A DNA stretch of 64,000 nt from Suillus spraguei. Lineage: Eukaryota > Basidiomycota > Agaricomycetes > Boletales > Suillaceae. A program made the translations under genes and the position numbers. The stretch spans positions 620,001 to 684,000 of the forward strand of contig JABCPU010000001.1 of the NCBI GenBank assembly GCA_016800925.1, given 5' to 3'. Of this stretch, positions 32,482-44,081 are shown in pieces. The number at the start of each line of letters is the position of its first letter. Position 1 is the stretch's first letter. The notes under the pieces were generated by a model. It was not told where the DNA came from, did not search any database, and saw only the letters and a program-made list of their open reading frames with translations.

Positions 32482-32798
32482 CTACTGCTACCACTGGTAT
32501 CACTGCTTGACATCGCTCGCTCGACACAACTGTTTCTAACCATATCTCAACCACGGTAGCACCACTACACACGACGCTAGTTCCGGTGGCATCATCGCTG
32601 ACCGCAGCAACTCACTGCTAACCACGACACTTCCTTTGCACATAAGTTTGACTCGAACTTGACCATACTAATAGGCATCCCCCTTTAGGGTCGAACGCTC
32701 TTGTTCTCACAAGTCAAGCAGACTGGACAGAGCACAAGACTCACATACTAGTTTAGGCAGTGGTTTATCTACAGCCCAAGCTAGGTTGTATCTTTACA
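32482..32798 (+). mobile_element. Right part of the family 3 LTR split by the KDZ transposon
   Basis: Resumes the LTR at CTACTGCT and ends GTATCTTTACA at 32798, as in the other family 3 copies. The outer flanks of the whole LTR are GTGG (15009-15012) and GCAG (32799-32802), which differ by two transitions, so a 4-base duplication is possible but eroded. Confidence 0.85.
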
Positions 32799-33898
32799 GC
32801 AGGACACACGCGTGTCCAGTGGCCAACAGGTGAATGAGATTTTGTGGCAGGTTGGGGAATGATCAATGTGAGCAAGCCAGAGCCCTCAGCATTAGGGACA
32901 TCAACTTTGAGCATACGAGTGATATTGGGAATATTTAACGATGACCTTGCAATGGAAGCCTCCTTGTTGCTGGCAAGCATTACGGAAGTATCGACACCAC
33001 ACATTTCAGGTGACGCTCGTGCATAATGATGAAAGGAATCAGCCAAGTGTGGCTCGTTGTTGTAGTCGATGGCGCTAGTGATGATGGCCCCCTCCCTATC
33101 CTATCTGATAATGCGAGCGTGATCACACACGATCAGGAGAGAGAATGCGTGGGTACAGAACTGGGTGCTGAGCTGAGCTGCAGTATAGCTCGTTATTTGT
33201 CCCAGCATGTCCATACCCTTCTCTGTGCGGGATATAACACTATTAACTCCAAAAGGGTCGCAGAATGCGTCGTGGGAGTATGACCATTTGAATTCAATGT
33301 TTATTTCTGTTGCAGAAACATCGCAGTTGCGCGATGAAGGTTCACATCCATCGGGATACACACAGATGTCTGGCTTGATATTGAACACCGCTGAATCTAT
33401 TTTCGAGCAGTTTTGTGTGTCTGGGTGATTGTGAGTGTCAACAAATGACAATTGAGGAGTGAAAGGTTTGATGGTGTTAATCTAGGTTAGGCTGTCAATA
33501 ACCTCACTGTTGTATGTAGGGGGGGTACTCACAAAGGGTTTATAGGCATGTTCCTCATTTTTAACAGAAATCATATTGCTGAATGCGCCAACAACAAAAT
33601 TGAAGGATGAGGGATCATAGTCAGGAATCTGAGAAGTTGGGAGAAATTCCTGGAGAAACTCCCCAACTGGCATTGGGCCAACAAAATAACCTTTCATCTC
33701 TTTACCCATAGCATTGATAGTTTCAATGTGGCACTGTGTAAGAGTCGTAAAGGGCAGCATGGTGGAGCTGTCCCATTTGATAGGAGTATCGACGATGTCA
33801 TTGGGAGCTAGATGGGAGCCTTCCACAATAGGAAGTGTTACTGGTTCTGTGGTAGGGGTGCCTTCAACAGGCACTGCAAGGTTGGGGATAATGTCCAT
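32799..33898 (-). pseudogene. FunK1 fungal kinase, N-terminal piece (1 of 3)
   Basis: The likely start is at 33898 (MDIIPNLAVPVEG). Exon 1 holds TINAMGKEMKGYFVGPMP-like sequence and FNFVVGAFSNMISVKNEEHAYKPF. An intron (GTGAGT...CTAG, about 33523-33483) follows, then SFVDTHNHPDTQ, FNIKPDICVYP, INIEFKWSYSHDAFCDPFG, MLGQITSYTAAQLSTQF and HAFSLLIVCDHARIIRWDREGA. These are the conserved N-terminal blocks of FunK1. The last part, SHSPVGHWTRVCP, stops at the LTR and continues at 15012. One frame change near 33100 is visible. Confidence 0.87.
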
Positions 33899-34851
33899 AA
33901 TGTGTACAGCCTGGGGTATAATGGGTATGTATGTATATACAAATGACTAACGGCAAACACTGGACCGTGGTGATATATTTCAAAAGGAGGAAGAAGAGAA
34001 AGATGTAGGTCACATTTGGGGCCTTTTATAGTGAATGAGACTCAGTCCAGATTTTCCTGGACTTCTCACGGGCCCACCGACTATTCTACTTTCTGCATGT
34101 TGAAAGAAGTCTGATTCAGTCCTATTCATTGTGAGACATAACATGGGAAAAAGGGGGAGGGGACATACCCAACACAAAGACACAATAACAATGTGCTGTG
34201 GAGAAAAGATCCAATGTGCGAAATGAGATACTACCCACTCGGGCTTGACAATTTCAAGATGGTCAGCGAGCGCTGGGAAGTGAGGGTAGTGGCGGAAAGG
34301 GTCAGGGTAAGAGTATAGGAGGTAACATTAAATGTTGCTCACCTTATTGAAAGCGGTAAGAAATTCACTGAGTTTATCCATTGGAATATGGCTGGACAAG
34401 ATGTGCTGTTTGTTGAAATTGATGTCATTTTCCAGTATGTGCTTCTCCGTGGTGTTTGTTTGTTACCAGGATAGGCAGGGAAGTTGACTGAGTGCCGAAA
34501 TGCCAACATTCGTTGGAGAGGATTGTACAGACAAGACAGATGTTGGCGTGCAATAATAAATATGGTTTGTAGGACAGTATATTGGTCAATGAGATATTTA
34601 GTTCGAATTACAGACTAGAGATCAGGATAGAGTAGAACATCGATGATGGTTGGCGAAGGTGAGGATGACGGTATGCGACATATCAACTTCCAAGGTTATT
34701 TCCGGATTTGGGAATCTGACGTGTAAGTGGCCCGAACAGTATAGATTGGTACATATTGTGCATGTCAGTTAGCAGTGTATATACCAGAAGACTCGAAGAT
34801 CAATAGATCCATCGGTACTGAGTATTCTGTACACAACTGATTGATGTTGAG
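33899..34851. other. Upstream region of FunK1; no recognised gene
   Basis: No long frame or conserved motif seen on either strand. It probably holds the original FunK1 promoter. An A-run lies at 34855-34865. Confidence 0.5.
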
Positions 34852-35487
34852 TCAAAAAAAAAAAAAGTAATTCAAGTTTGTGTTGAGCCGAAAACTGATG
34901 TGGCACGTAGGAGTGGCCAAGTCGCGCGAGTCGAGTTCTGTGAGCACAGAAAAAGCAGGTGAAGGGGGTGGTTGATCGCTTTGAGGGGTGTGTGTGTTGA
35001 CCAGTGGGTCAGGTGTGTTGGTCATTACCTCTACATTGCGCATGAGGGAGGGTGTGTTGACCAGTGGGTCGGGTATGTTGGTCAATACCTTGACATCGCG
35101 CATTAGACGGGCAGTGACTGTGGCATCCTGACTCAGGAGGACAGGGTCTATGGGGATCTTGTCGCATGCTGAGTTTGATAGAGCTGCAGCATCAGGTTGT
35201 GGTTCTGGGTGAGTTATCCGATGACATTTTTGGGGAGCCTTGTCTTGCGAGTCTACGTCGGCAGGTTGCTGATTCTGAGCCTGTTCTTCTTTCATGTGTT
35301 TACGCCATGCGTGTTTGTTGGCGATGTTCTGTTCTTTGATCTCTCATGCCCTGTCAGGATTGAGTTTCTGTTTGGCATGCCATCTTCTAATGTGCTCGCG
35401 TTGCTGTTCCTCAGGGGTTAGGTCTGATGTGGCTAGACCAGGATGGGTAAGCCTGGGCTTCTTGGTGAGTTTTTTGGGCTGTTGCAT
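34852..35487 (-). pseudogene. Hypothetical basic/helical protein with internal repeat, one stop
   Basis: The start ATG at 35487 gives MQQPKKLTKKPRLTHPGL, then a helical LTPEEQQREHIRRWHAKQK region. A TGA at 35344-35346 interrupts it where CGA (Arg) would continue the frame. Later a tandem repeat reads LMRDVKVLTNIPDPLVNTP then LMRNVEVMTNTPDPLVNTH. The family is unknown to me. Confidence 0.4.
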
Positions 35488-35784
35488 TTTATTTCAACAA
35501 GGAATTTCCTTGTTAAGATGATGCTAAGCATGTTAGGGTATGATATGGGAGAATGTAGTTAGAGGGTGTTGACTTGGAATGAAATGGTAGGAGAAGGTCG
35601 GTCGGGCAAAATTTGCCACATTTGTCGGAATTTTAAATCAGACATACGTACTAGGAAAGTACACGCATTACATCCATTGTCAAGTCCATGGTGTACAGTT
35701 GTGATGAGAATGATACAGTCAAGTTATAGGAGTTAATTAGACTACAGCTTAATATGTTGAGTAGGAATGTAGTAGCAAGTATGT

Positions 35785-36000
35785 CCTCAAAGTCATTATA
35801 CATACTCAAAGTCATTGTACATACTCAACGGTGTTGTATTGGTGTTGTACATATCCAAGTTATTATACTCAATGACATTGTACATATTCAAAGTCATTAT
35901 ATACATACTCAAAGTTGTCATACATCAATGGTGTTGTACATACTCAAAGTTGTTATATATACTCAAAGTCATCATACATACTCAGTAACATTGTACATTG
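35785..36000. repeat. Minisatellite of CATACTCAAAGTCATTGTA-like units
   Basis: About ten to twelve degenerate 17-20 base units in an AT-rich stretch. The frame through it is a repeat artefact. Confidence 0.85.
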
Positions 36001-36579
36001 GGAAAATGTCTGAGTGTTTTGTTTTGTCTTATTCAAATTAGTAAACCGTATACGGTATAAGACAGGGAAGATAAGAAAACTTAATCACTCAGAAAATCAA
36101 CTTGAGAATTGAAAGCAGAATTTATTTCTAGTTAAGTATGTATGTTGGCGGTATCATTGAGGTGTATAAAAATGAGTGTAGAAGTGGTAGCTGGACCAGA
36201 TCACCAAAGATTTTTGAAAGATGTGGCAGTCCAGAAAGATGTATTACATCAGTGAACTCATGGATAAATTAGAAAGACATATATTACAATATATAGTACA
36301 CAATCACAAGCATGAGCATAATTCAGCTATCAATCATTACATTTAAATATTTGACCTTATACAGGAAACAACAGTTCCTGATGTTCATATCCAAGTGTGC
36401 GGTCTGGAAAAGGCCTATATATTACTCGAACTCATACTTGGAGGGAATGTGGAGCGATTTGGCACTTGTCTTGATATCTCTCTTGTCAGGCAACAGTGCA
36501 ATTGTAAGGCTTTGTGCTAAATCTCTGTCACTTCAGTGACAATTTTTCATGTGAGCATAAAGGCCAGTATCTTGCAGAC

Positions 36580-36795
36580 AATGATGATAAATTCACCCGA
36601 GCACCTGACTAGAAAATCATCTCATGCTTCGACTTCAAAGGCCATCTTTTTGACATATCTAATAGTTATCAGCTATATATCAGTTGCAGACAACATCAAT
36701 ATATTCACTTGAGCGCTTGACCAGAAAATCGGTTTGTGCTTCAAATTTAAAGGCCATCTTTTGTATATATCTGACAGTTTGTCAGATATATATTA
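36580..36795. repeat. Two-copy tandem duplication of about 110 bases
   Basis: Both copies contain CAGACAA, a TTCAC(C/T)(C/T)GAGC block, CCAGAAAATC or CTAGAAAATC, and AAAGGCCATCTTTT followed by ATATCT. No gene is recognised in 36001-37107 around it. Confidence 0.75.
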
Positions 36796-37426
36796 ATTGG
36801 GAATCCGTGCGAAAAAGCTTTACCTTGTCAGCAGTCAGGACGCGTTTGCCAACTCAACTCAACAGAAAGTTAAGCATTCATTCTGATCTCAACACTATCT
36901 GTTTCAGACATTGATTGACTGTTTGTTATTCTTCACTTACCATTTGACAGATGGAAGGTGTATTGCACCACATGCAACTGCATTCTAAGAAGTCGGTTGT
37001 CTTTCGCAATGCTCACTAAAAGCAAGTAAGGAGTCTTCGCATAAAAATGACATTGAAATAGAGGCTATTATTTATGACTAGCCAGCAATAGCTACACAAA
37101 GCATAAACTACTGTGAATCAAACTGGGCATGATCCAGTCGCGCCCTCTGTAGTGCGAAGGCATTTACGGACATCTTGGCCTTCGCCATATCGCTGAGTTC
37201 TGCATGCTGGCTTGTTCCGAACACTTTTCTAATAAACGGGGGTTAGTAATTGACAACTTTTGAATTGTAATCAAATATACCTCATCCACCATGCCAGGAG
37301 CCAATCAACATTGCGCTGTGCTACTCGACTGGGGGGGCGTTCAAAGAAGTCTACAATGATGTACCAAAACTGAATGTAATTGAAGTCGCCATTGACTGAC
37401 CGCCATGAGGTCACCGACGACAGCGC

Positions 37427-38298
37427 TGTAACGAACATATTGGTGCTGGGCTTAAAACCCCATCTTTTGACACTCATCTCATGTCTACAGGAGTTACCAC
37501 TTGTCCATGTCCATCTTACCCCTTTAGCATTACCGGCGGCATCCCACGCATACCGCACACCGTACTGACTGCCGCACCTCGTTCCATGTACCAATGTCCT
37601 TCCATGTCCTTGCCGTGTCCGCATAGCTCCATTTGGTGCATCATTTGTTTTATGTTCGTTATCACTGATTCCACAGCAAGCCTTATTACATGTTGCCTCA
37701 TGCTGCAGTGCCTCGCGCTATGTTTACTTACGGTAGTTACTACACTCCAGTGCTACTGATCTCGCCTAAGAGTATTCCGAGTACATACAATTTAGGATAT
37801 AAGCATTGCATACCCCGCACAATAGAAGTACCTGATTTTACACCATTGCACATACTATAGGTCAGGATTACTGTCTAGCTCTGGATCTACCCAGTAGTGG
37901 ACATAGTCTTTAAAGTTCCTTATTGCTTGTTAATCTATCACGCTCATTCTCTGTTACCGCTGGACTTTTGACTGTTATTTTGACTGAACTTCTCACGCAC
38001 TGCTACTTTACTGCTGATATTATTGCTCGACATCGCTCGTTCGACACAACTGTTACTGACCATATCTTGACCACGGTAGCACCGCTACACACGACGCTAG
38101 TTCTGGTGGCATCATCACTGACCACGACACTTCTTTCGCACATAAGTTAGACTCGGACTTGACCATACTAATAGGCATCCCCCTTTAGGGTTGAACATTC
38201 TTGTTCTCACAAGTGAAGCAGACTAGACGGAGCGCAAGACTCACATACTAACTTAGGAGGTAGTTTATCTACAGCCCAGGTTAGGTTGTATCTTTACA
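37427..38298 (+). mobile_element. Solo LTR, family 3, inside a DUF6698-like exon
   Basis: TGTAACGAACATATTGG to GTATCTTTACA. The flanks are AGCGC on the left and GCGC after the final CA, so the duplication is 4 bases (or 5 if the final A is shared). Excision of the LTR and one duplication gives continuous coding sequence (LRFALSSVTSWRS). Compared with 42313-43278 it lacks about 95 internal bases. Confidence 0.9.
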
Positions 38299-38696
38299 GC
38301 GCGAATCGCAACTGTACGTAGTATATATTGTTAGTGCTCAGTAAGGACACAAAATATATACCACTAACTTGACACGATACGTACGCAATGGAGCGGGATG
38401 AGACCTTTTGCATCTTGATAATTTGTGCCACATGAGTTTTGACTTTCTTGCCAGAACAATCCATCTTCGCGCATCTGTTGTTTTCGATGATGTTGGCGCC
38501 ATCGCCATCGCCAGCTACTTCCTTTGCGGAGGAAGGAGATGTAAAAATCGCTTTTAAGGCCTGCCAGAAATAAGATGTAGTTATCTGTGAATGTATGACG
38601 AACCTGAACCAGTAGCTTGCTTCTAAAGAGACCCTCCTTGAGATTGTTCTGATCAGCTGTATATCCTGTGTATAGGAATGCTGGCCAGAACATTTC

Positions 38697-39403
38697 TGTT
38701 GAGACCGTACTCAAGGGGTGAAAGATCTGAATGGCTTTGGCCTCAGTTCGTGCACTGTGCCCCTTGTCCGAGTAATGCCCCTTATTTCAGAGAGGAGATA
38801 TATGTCCGAAGGTTATCCAGAGCATAGGGATGGAATGAGGATTAAGGCTAGCTTCAGAACAGATTCCTAACTAGAAATTGACAGAGGTAGACTATCCGAA
38901 GATAGAGTCAGAGATATAGACTATAGGAATCAATCCCAAGTCTCGGAAGATAACTTTGAGTGGAAAGTGACTCAAGTCCGGAGGAAGCGGAATGAGCAGA
39001 ATCTAAGATGATATTCGAACTAAGGTTCTACGGAGATCTACAAGTGGTTTATATATGGTAAGTATCTAAGATGGATAATCAACAAGTCCGGGACCGAGGG
39101 CTATGTACGAAGTGTAACGGAAGTCTATTAGTTAATGTGCAGCTGATCAGTAAGCATGAATCGGAAATGAAACACAGGTAACGGATCAGTGACACAGGAA
39201 GGAATTATACACAGCTGGAGTACCGGAAACAGGATGAGTGACGAAAGGAGATAGACGCAGTTATACACAAGGGAGATAGAGTGCGAGAAGTGAGCACATT
39301 CGGATGAGCGATCTGGACAGGATCTGTGGACCGGACGGAAATAGAATCGATCGGATCTGATGGGATATGGTTGGATCTGGGATCAGAAGTATGGTATATG
39401 ACA
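38697..39403 (-). mobile_element. Solo LTR, family 4, inside the same DUF6698-like gene
   Basis: In minus orientation it starts TGTCATATACCATAC and ends TCTCAACA. It has a perfect ATTTC duplication (38692-38696 and 39404-39408) and is 707 bases long. Excision restores DDYVVMEMFWPAFLY in frame. Confidence 0.92.
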
Positions 39404-40347
39404 ATTTCCATCACGACGTAGTCATCTACGTGATCTCTAATCCCAGCCCTGACACTAGCGAACAGTTAGCATCTTGAGAAAATCTGAGTGAAATTAGCTA
39501 TGTTAAATTATTCCAGTCCAGTTCTGATGGACATAGTAGTTTGCCGCATGCGTCGTTGGTAAATTCACAGCAGAATTTATCTTCCATGTCGACTGGAGGA
39601 TTGGGCCTGAATTTGTGGTTGACCCACTCGGGGATGAGACTCTTGAGTTTGGAGGTGTCGTCTCTTCGAGCACCGTCGGCCCCTTGTCTAAGCTGAATGA
39701 CAATTGATCACGAGGCGAATCATTGACACAACAAAGTTCACCTTTTTCAACATGAGCATGTAATCATTGTACTCCATGTCCGACACCTTTCCATGAAACC
39801 ATGGGAGAATATTGTTGAGGAGTACGTATCTGAATTGTAAACAATCCCGACTGTGAATGAACCAGTGAATAACTCTCGTGAGGCAGAGGTGACATACTGA
39901 CTCGATAGTCACATTGTGGTCGTTATCCTTGTCATCGTCATCACAACACCTATCATGTCCTCAATGTTGTCGAACAATGTAACTATCTGTCTGATAGCTT
40001 GTCCTTGCGACATGATGTAGTTTATCTCCCTGATAATAGTGAGCATACCGCACTAGATGCTATTAACGATAGAATCCATACCTTTTTTTCACCACCTGCC
40101 CTGATTCAAGCACTTGAAGCTTCTCCTCCAAATCAGCAATCCTCTGTCTCTGTCGAGCATTCTCAGATGTCGGCACTGCTATGGACGATGCTGCGGCAGG
40201 TTGTGGGGCCTGCGACGACACTCCAGACTGGAAGTTGTTCTCCGACTGGGACATGAGCTTCAACAGCGAAGAGAGGGAAAGAGAGATAAGGGAGAAAAAA
40301 GGAGACTGATGATGGGTTCGACTTCATGCAGTTTCCACTTTATATAA

Positions 40348-42312
40348 TGGCTATCCAGGATTGGCAAATATGTCGCCAAGAACATTGCTCGCCTAGAATG
40401 GAAAGCTAGTGGCTAATAACATCAGTATCTCAGATGCTGAATATAAAGTTGCCATAAAGCCGCTAAGCTTACTTTTTGAGTGATGATGTCCAGTTTGGAA
40501 TAGTATGAAAAACATGCATCCCATTCGTACATACTGGTCCTCACTTCCGAGTTAGCTGTCAGCATGAAGCTCGGTTGACTGTGCATGTGGCATATGCATT
40601 GTCACAATTACACGACCATCACCACTCCTGCTGAAACATGCGGAACAAGCGCATACTAGAGCTTGATTCAGTAGAAATGTAGGCAAACAACTACTAGCAA
40701 AACAGTATTGGCATATTCACATAATTGGCAGGTCAGTGTACACCCGTACCAATGGTGGTGGGTATGATGTGGCTTCAGAGACCCATGGGTTCACCTGTGC
40801 TCAACTCTAAGATTCTGAGTTAGATCATGATGATAGGAAGTTACTCAGTTATGACTCACTGGGAGATGCTGTCTTCTTAGATAAATGATCTATAGATAAA
40901 GACCTATAAAACAAAATATCTCCATGGTCAGTGATTCAGACAAATACCAATAACTGATAACGTGGTTGTATGTGGGTGGCTGTTTATGTTCCCCAGGCTA
41001 TGGTCAGCAAATGAATCACTTCTGTGAGATCAGCAAACTCTTGGACAATGACAAAGATTCTTGAAACAACTAAACTTCAAAGAAAAACACAGAAGTTGAA
41101 CAAACTTAGAAACAGAAGTAACTGGCCGAATTACTCTCTCCAACGGAATGCAGGTGTTTTGCAACAATTGTGCTACTGCAATTTGTGGGAAGTTACAACA
41201 ATCACCTTCTCAGACAAGCAGGTAGGATCGCTGGTCAAGACTAGTCACTACTTCAGAGATCTTCTAGCTTACTATTGAACCTGCTGCCAAGGAACTCACT
41301 ATGAGTATCAAGCAGATAACAGGAATGGACGTCCTTGGATTTCAATACCAAGTCCCCTTTCAATAACTAGAGTCTATCAGTCAGTGAAGACCTTAACTCA
41401 GTATCGCTACTCAGATGTGCGAGATCAAGTGTCACTGTCAACCTCTAAAGTCTCTCCCACTAAGCTACTCTGGCCTTAGATGGACTAAAGAGACAACACA
41501 AATATTAGAAACACAAGGACACTTAGCACCAACAAAATTTGAAAGAGAGAGAGAGACCAGTAATCAAAGAAAAAGAAGAAAAGAGAAAGATTCAAAAGAA
41601 ACAGAAGCAAGGAAACAGACAACAGAGAAAGAAAAACAGAGAGAAAGATGATGAAAGAAACTAGAATGAATTTGTCAAAGAAAAAAAAATTTGTTGTCTT
41701 GCCAGTTGTCAGACACAGTGAGCTCAAGGTCTTGTTAGTTGTTGAGCACAGTGAGCTCAAGGTAGTGCTGTCTCACAGTGTAGACTTCCAATCTTACTGT
41801 TGTTGACAATGTTCTTAACAGTGTGCTGATAGTGCTGGTCACACTTCACTCTCAGTTATATTTTTGAGGGGGAGAAAATCTCTCATTTATTGACAAAAAG
41901 GTGGGTATTATATAGACAAAATGAATGGCTATGCTACTGTTTTCCCACATTTTGTAGGGGTTGACCTACCCTATTTATTGAATGTTGTCATAGTTGATTT
42001 GTAATATGCTCAAGGGTATGAGAAGAAGTCATGTGGGAAATCAATGGCTATGCATAAATTTGAGATCAGGTGACTATTAGTGGCTATCCTAGGAGGAATA
42101 TCAATTATGTAATATTTGAAGCATAAATTTGCACTTTTTGTAGATGCATAGAGGTGACGCGAGTGAATCATAGTGTGTTTCATGAGTTTCTCTGCAGGGT
42201 AACTCTATGTAATTATTTTGCTGGGGTCACCTGACATCTGTGGGAATCTTATGAAGTAGTTTTTTTACAAGCAAAAATAAACTTTCGATTCTGCATCATG
42301 GATTGATTTTGG
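40348..42312. other. No recognised gene; purine-rich and short-repeat stretch
   Basis: Contains a GA-rich run (41530-41650) and a short direct repeat CACAGTGAGCTCAAGGT near 41715 and 41745. Some of it could be an unrecognised old LTR, but I found no paired ends. Confidence 0.4.
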
Positions 42313-43278
42313 TGTAACGAACATATTGGCGCTGGGCTTAAAACCCCATATTTTGACACTCGTCTCACGTCTACAGGAGATAACACTTGTCCATGGCTGT
42401 CTTACCCCGTTTAGCAGTACCGGCAGCATCCCACGCTTACTGCACACCATACTGACTGCCGCACCACATTCCACGTACCGATGTCCTTCCATGTCCTTGC
42501 CACGTCCGCATAGCTCCATTTGGTGCATAGTTTGTTTTCTGTTTGTTATCACTGATTCCACGGCAAGCGTTATTACATGTTGCCTCGTGCCGCAGCACCT
42601 CGCGCTATGTTTACTTACGGCAGTTACTACACTCCAGCACTACTGATCTCGCCTAAGAGTATTCCGAGTACATACAATTTAGGATATAAGCACCGTGTAC
42701 CCCACATGATACAGTACCTGATTTTACCCCATTGCACGTACTATAGGTCAGGATTATTGTCTAGCTCTGGATCTACCCAGTAGTGGACATAGTCTTTAAA
42801 GTTTCCTTACTGCTCGTTAATACATCATGCTTGTTCTCCATTACTGCTGGCATACCGCCGGACTTTCGACTGTTACTTTGACTGAACTTCCCACAAACTG
42901 CTACTTTACCGCTGAAAGTACTGCGGACTTCTTTACTGTTTCTTTGCACCGCTCGCAACCTTACCGCTACCGCTGAGACCACCACTCGACATCGCTTGTT
43001 CAACACTATTGTTACTGACCTTATCTCAATGATGGTAGCACCGCTACTCACGACACTAGTTCCAGCGGTATTATCGCTGACTGTGGCAACTTACCGCTGA
43101 CCATGACACTTGTTTCACAAATAAGTTAGACTCGAACTTGACCATACTAAATAGGCATCCCCCTTTAGGGTCGAACGCTCTTGTTCTTACAAGTGAAGCA
43201 GACTAGACGGAGCGCAAGACTAACATACTAGTTTAGGCAGTGGTTTATCTACAGCCCAGGCTAGATTGTATCTTTACA
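42313..43278 (+). mobile_element. Solo LTR, family 3, full length
   Basis: 966 bases, TGTAACGAACATATTGG...TATCTTTACA. The flanks TTGG (42309-42312) and TCGG (43279-43282) differ by one transition, which fits an eroded 4-base duplication. It is the best reference copy for its family in this window. Confidence 0.87.
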
Positions 43279-44081
43279 TCGGAATAGAGGAACACTAAGC
43301 TATTATAGTCCTCATACTATTTGTCAGCTGTAGTAGTGCTTAGTCAGCCATGCACCAGACCAGTTTGATGCATGTAAATGTGTCCAGAATCAGTCTCCTC
43401 CATCTCTCTTTTGTAATGTAACTGTTATCATTAGTATTTGCAGAAGTTTCGAGTTTCAGGCTACTTAACACTGCGGCCAATGATAACAAATGCATGTATA
43501 TGGAATCTGGATGCTGGTGGTTAGTAACATGAATGAATATTCAGAGTTTGGCCCTGATTGACAAAGGCACCTCATCCTAATATATACAAACAATGTCTTT
43601 GTACGAATTGTACTAGTAATTACCAGCGCTTGAATCTAGTAGATGGCGACATTACTCGGGAAACCCAAGGCAAAGAGATGATGCATGACCCTCACAGCAA
43701 TCACGTGGGTCACACCCAGGCTATAATTGCATCCAACATCCCCTACAATATAATATCCACTAACCTACAAACAGACTAGTACTAAGTAATTCCGATTTAC
43801 CCTGCCATCAATCTTAACACCTGTCCCACATCTTCAGGCATGACTTGAAGACTTCTACTGAGTCATAGTCGCACTTTGGACATCGTTCAACGGCGCAAGG
43901 GCCCGGGAGGTAAGGTTGATTTTGTTGACATCCCTGTTATCTTTGTAAACCAGAACTCATCAGTCATTTTGTTTGTGCATATCTGACTTGCATACCACGA
44001 GACTATTGATTCAATTAAAGAGTGGTTATAAAAGTGAGAGTGTATGATGGGGGTGAACAGCCAAACTAATATTTGTTGCCT
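43279..44081. other. No recognised gene
   Basis: About 800 bases with only short frames and no repeat that I can match elsewhere in the window. Confidence 0.4.

Larger units (their letters stand above)
37108..40263 (-). pseudogene. DUF6698-like conserved protein, broken by two solo LTRs
   Basis: From 40263: a serine-rich start and coiled coil (RQRQRIADLEEKLQVLES); QAIRQIVTLFDNIEDM; NNILPWFHGKVSDMEYNDY; LRQGADGARRDDTSKLKSLI; CGKLLCPSELDW; FWPAFLYTGYTADQNNLKEG; LKAIFTSPSSAKEV; KVSSRSIAYVSCQ; LSSVTSWRSVNGDFNYIQFW; and, after an intron, KVFGTSQHAELSD to a TAG at 37108. Exons have ordinary short introns. The motif series matches a basidiomycete-expanded family I believe is DUF6698; its function is unknown. 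LTRs interrupt it at 37427-38298 and 38697-39403; each can be excised in frame. Near 39950 the frame changes, and one intron (about 39501) appears to start AT instead of GT. Confidence 0.72.

Noticed and set aside
35194..35521. Hydrophobic plus-strand frames that look like membrane segments
   Set aside because: Opposite strand of the helical gene at 34852-35487, with no independent support.
41415..41760. Highly charged Lys/Glu/Arg frame (and a Leu/Phe/Ser-rich frame opposite)
   Set aside because: A purine-rich tract; low complexity and no homologous motif.
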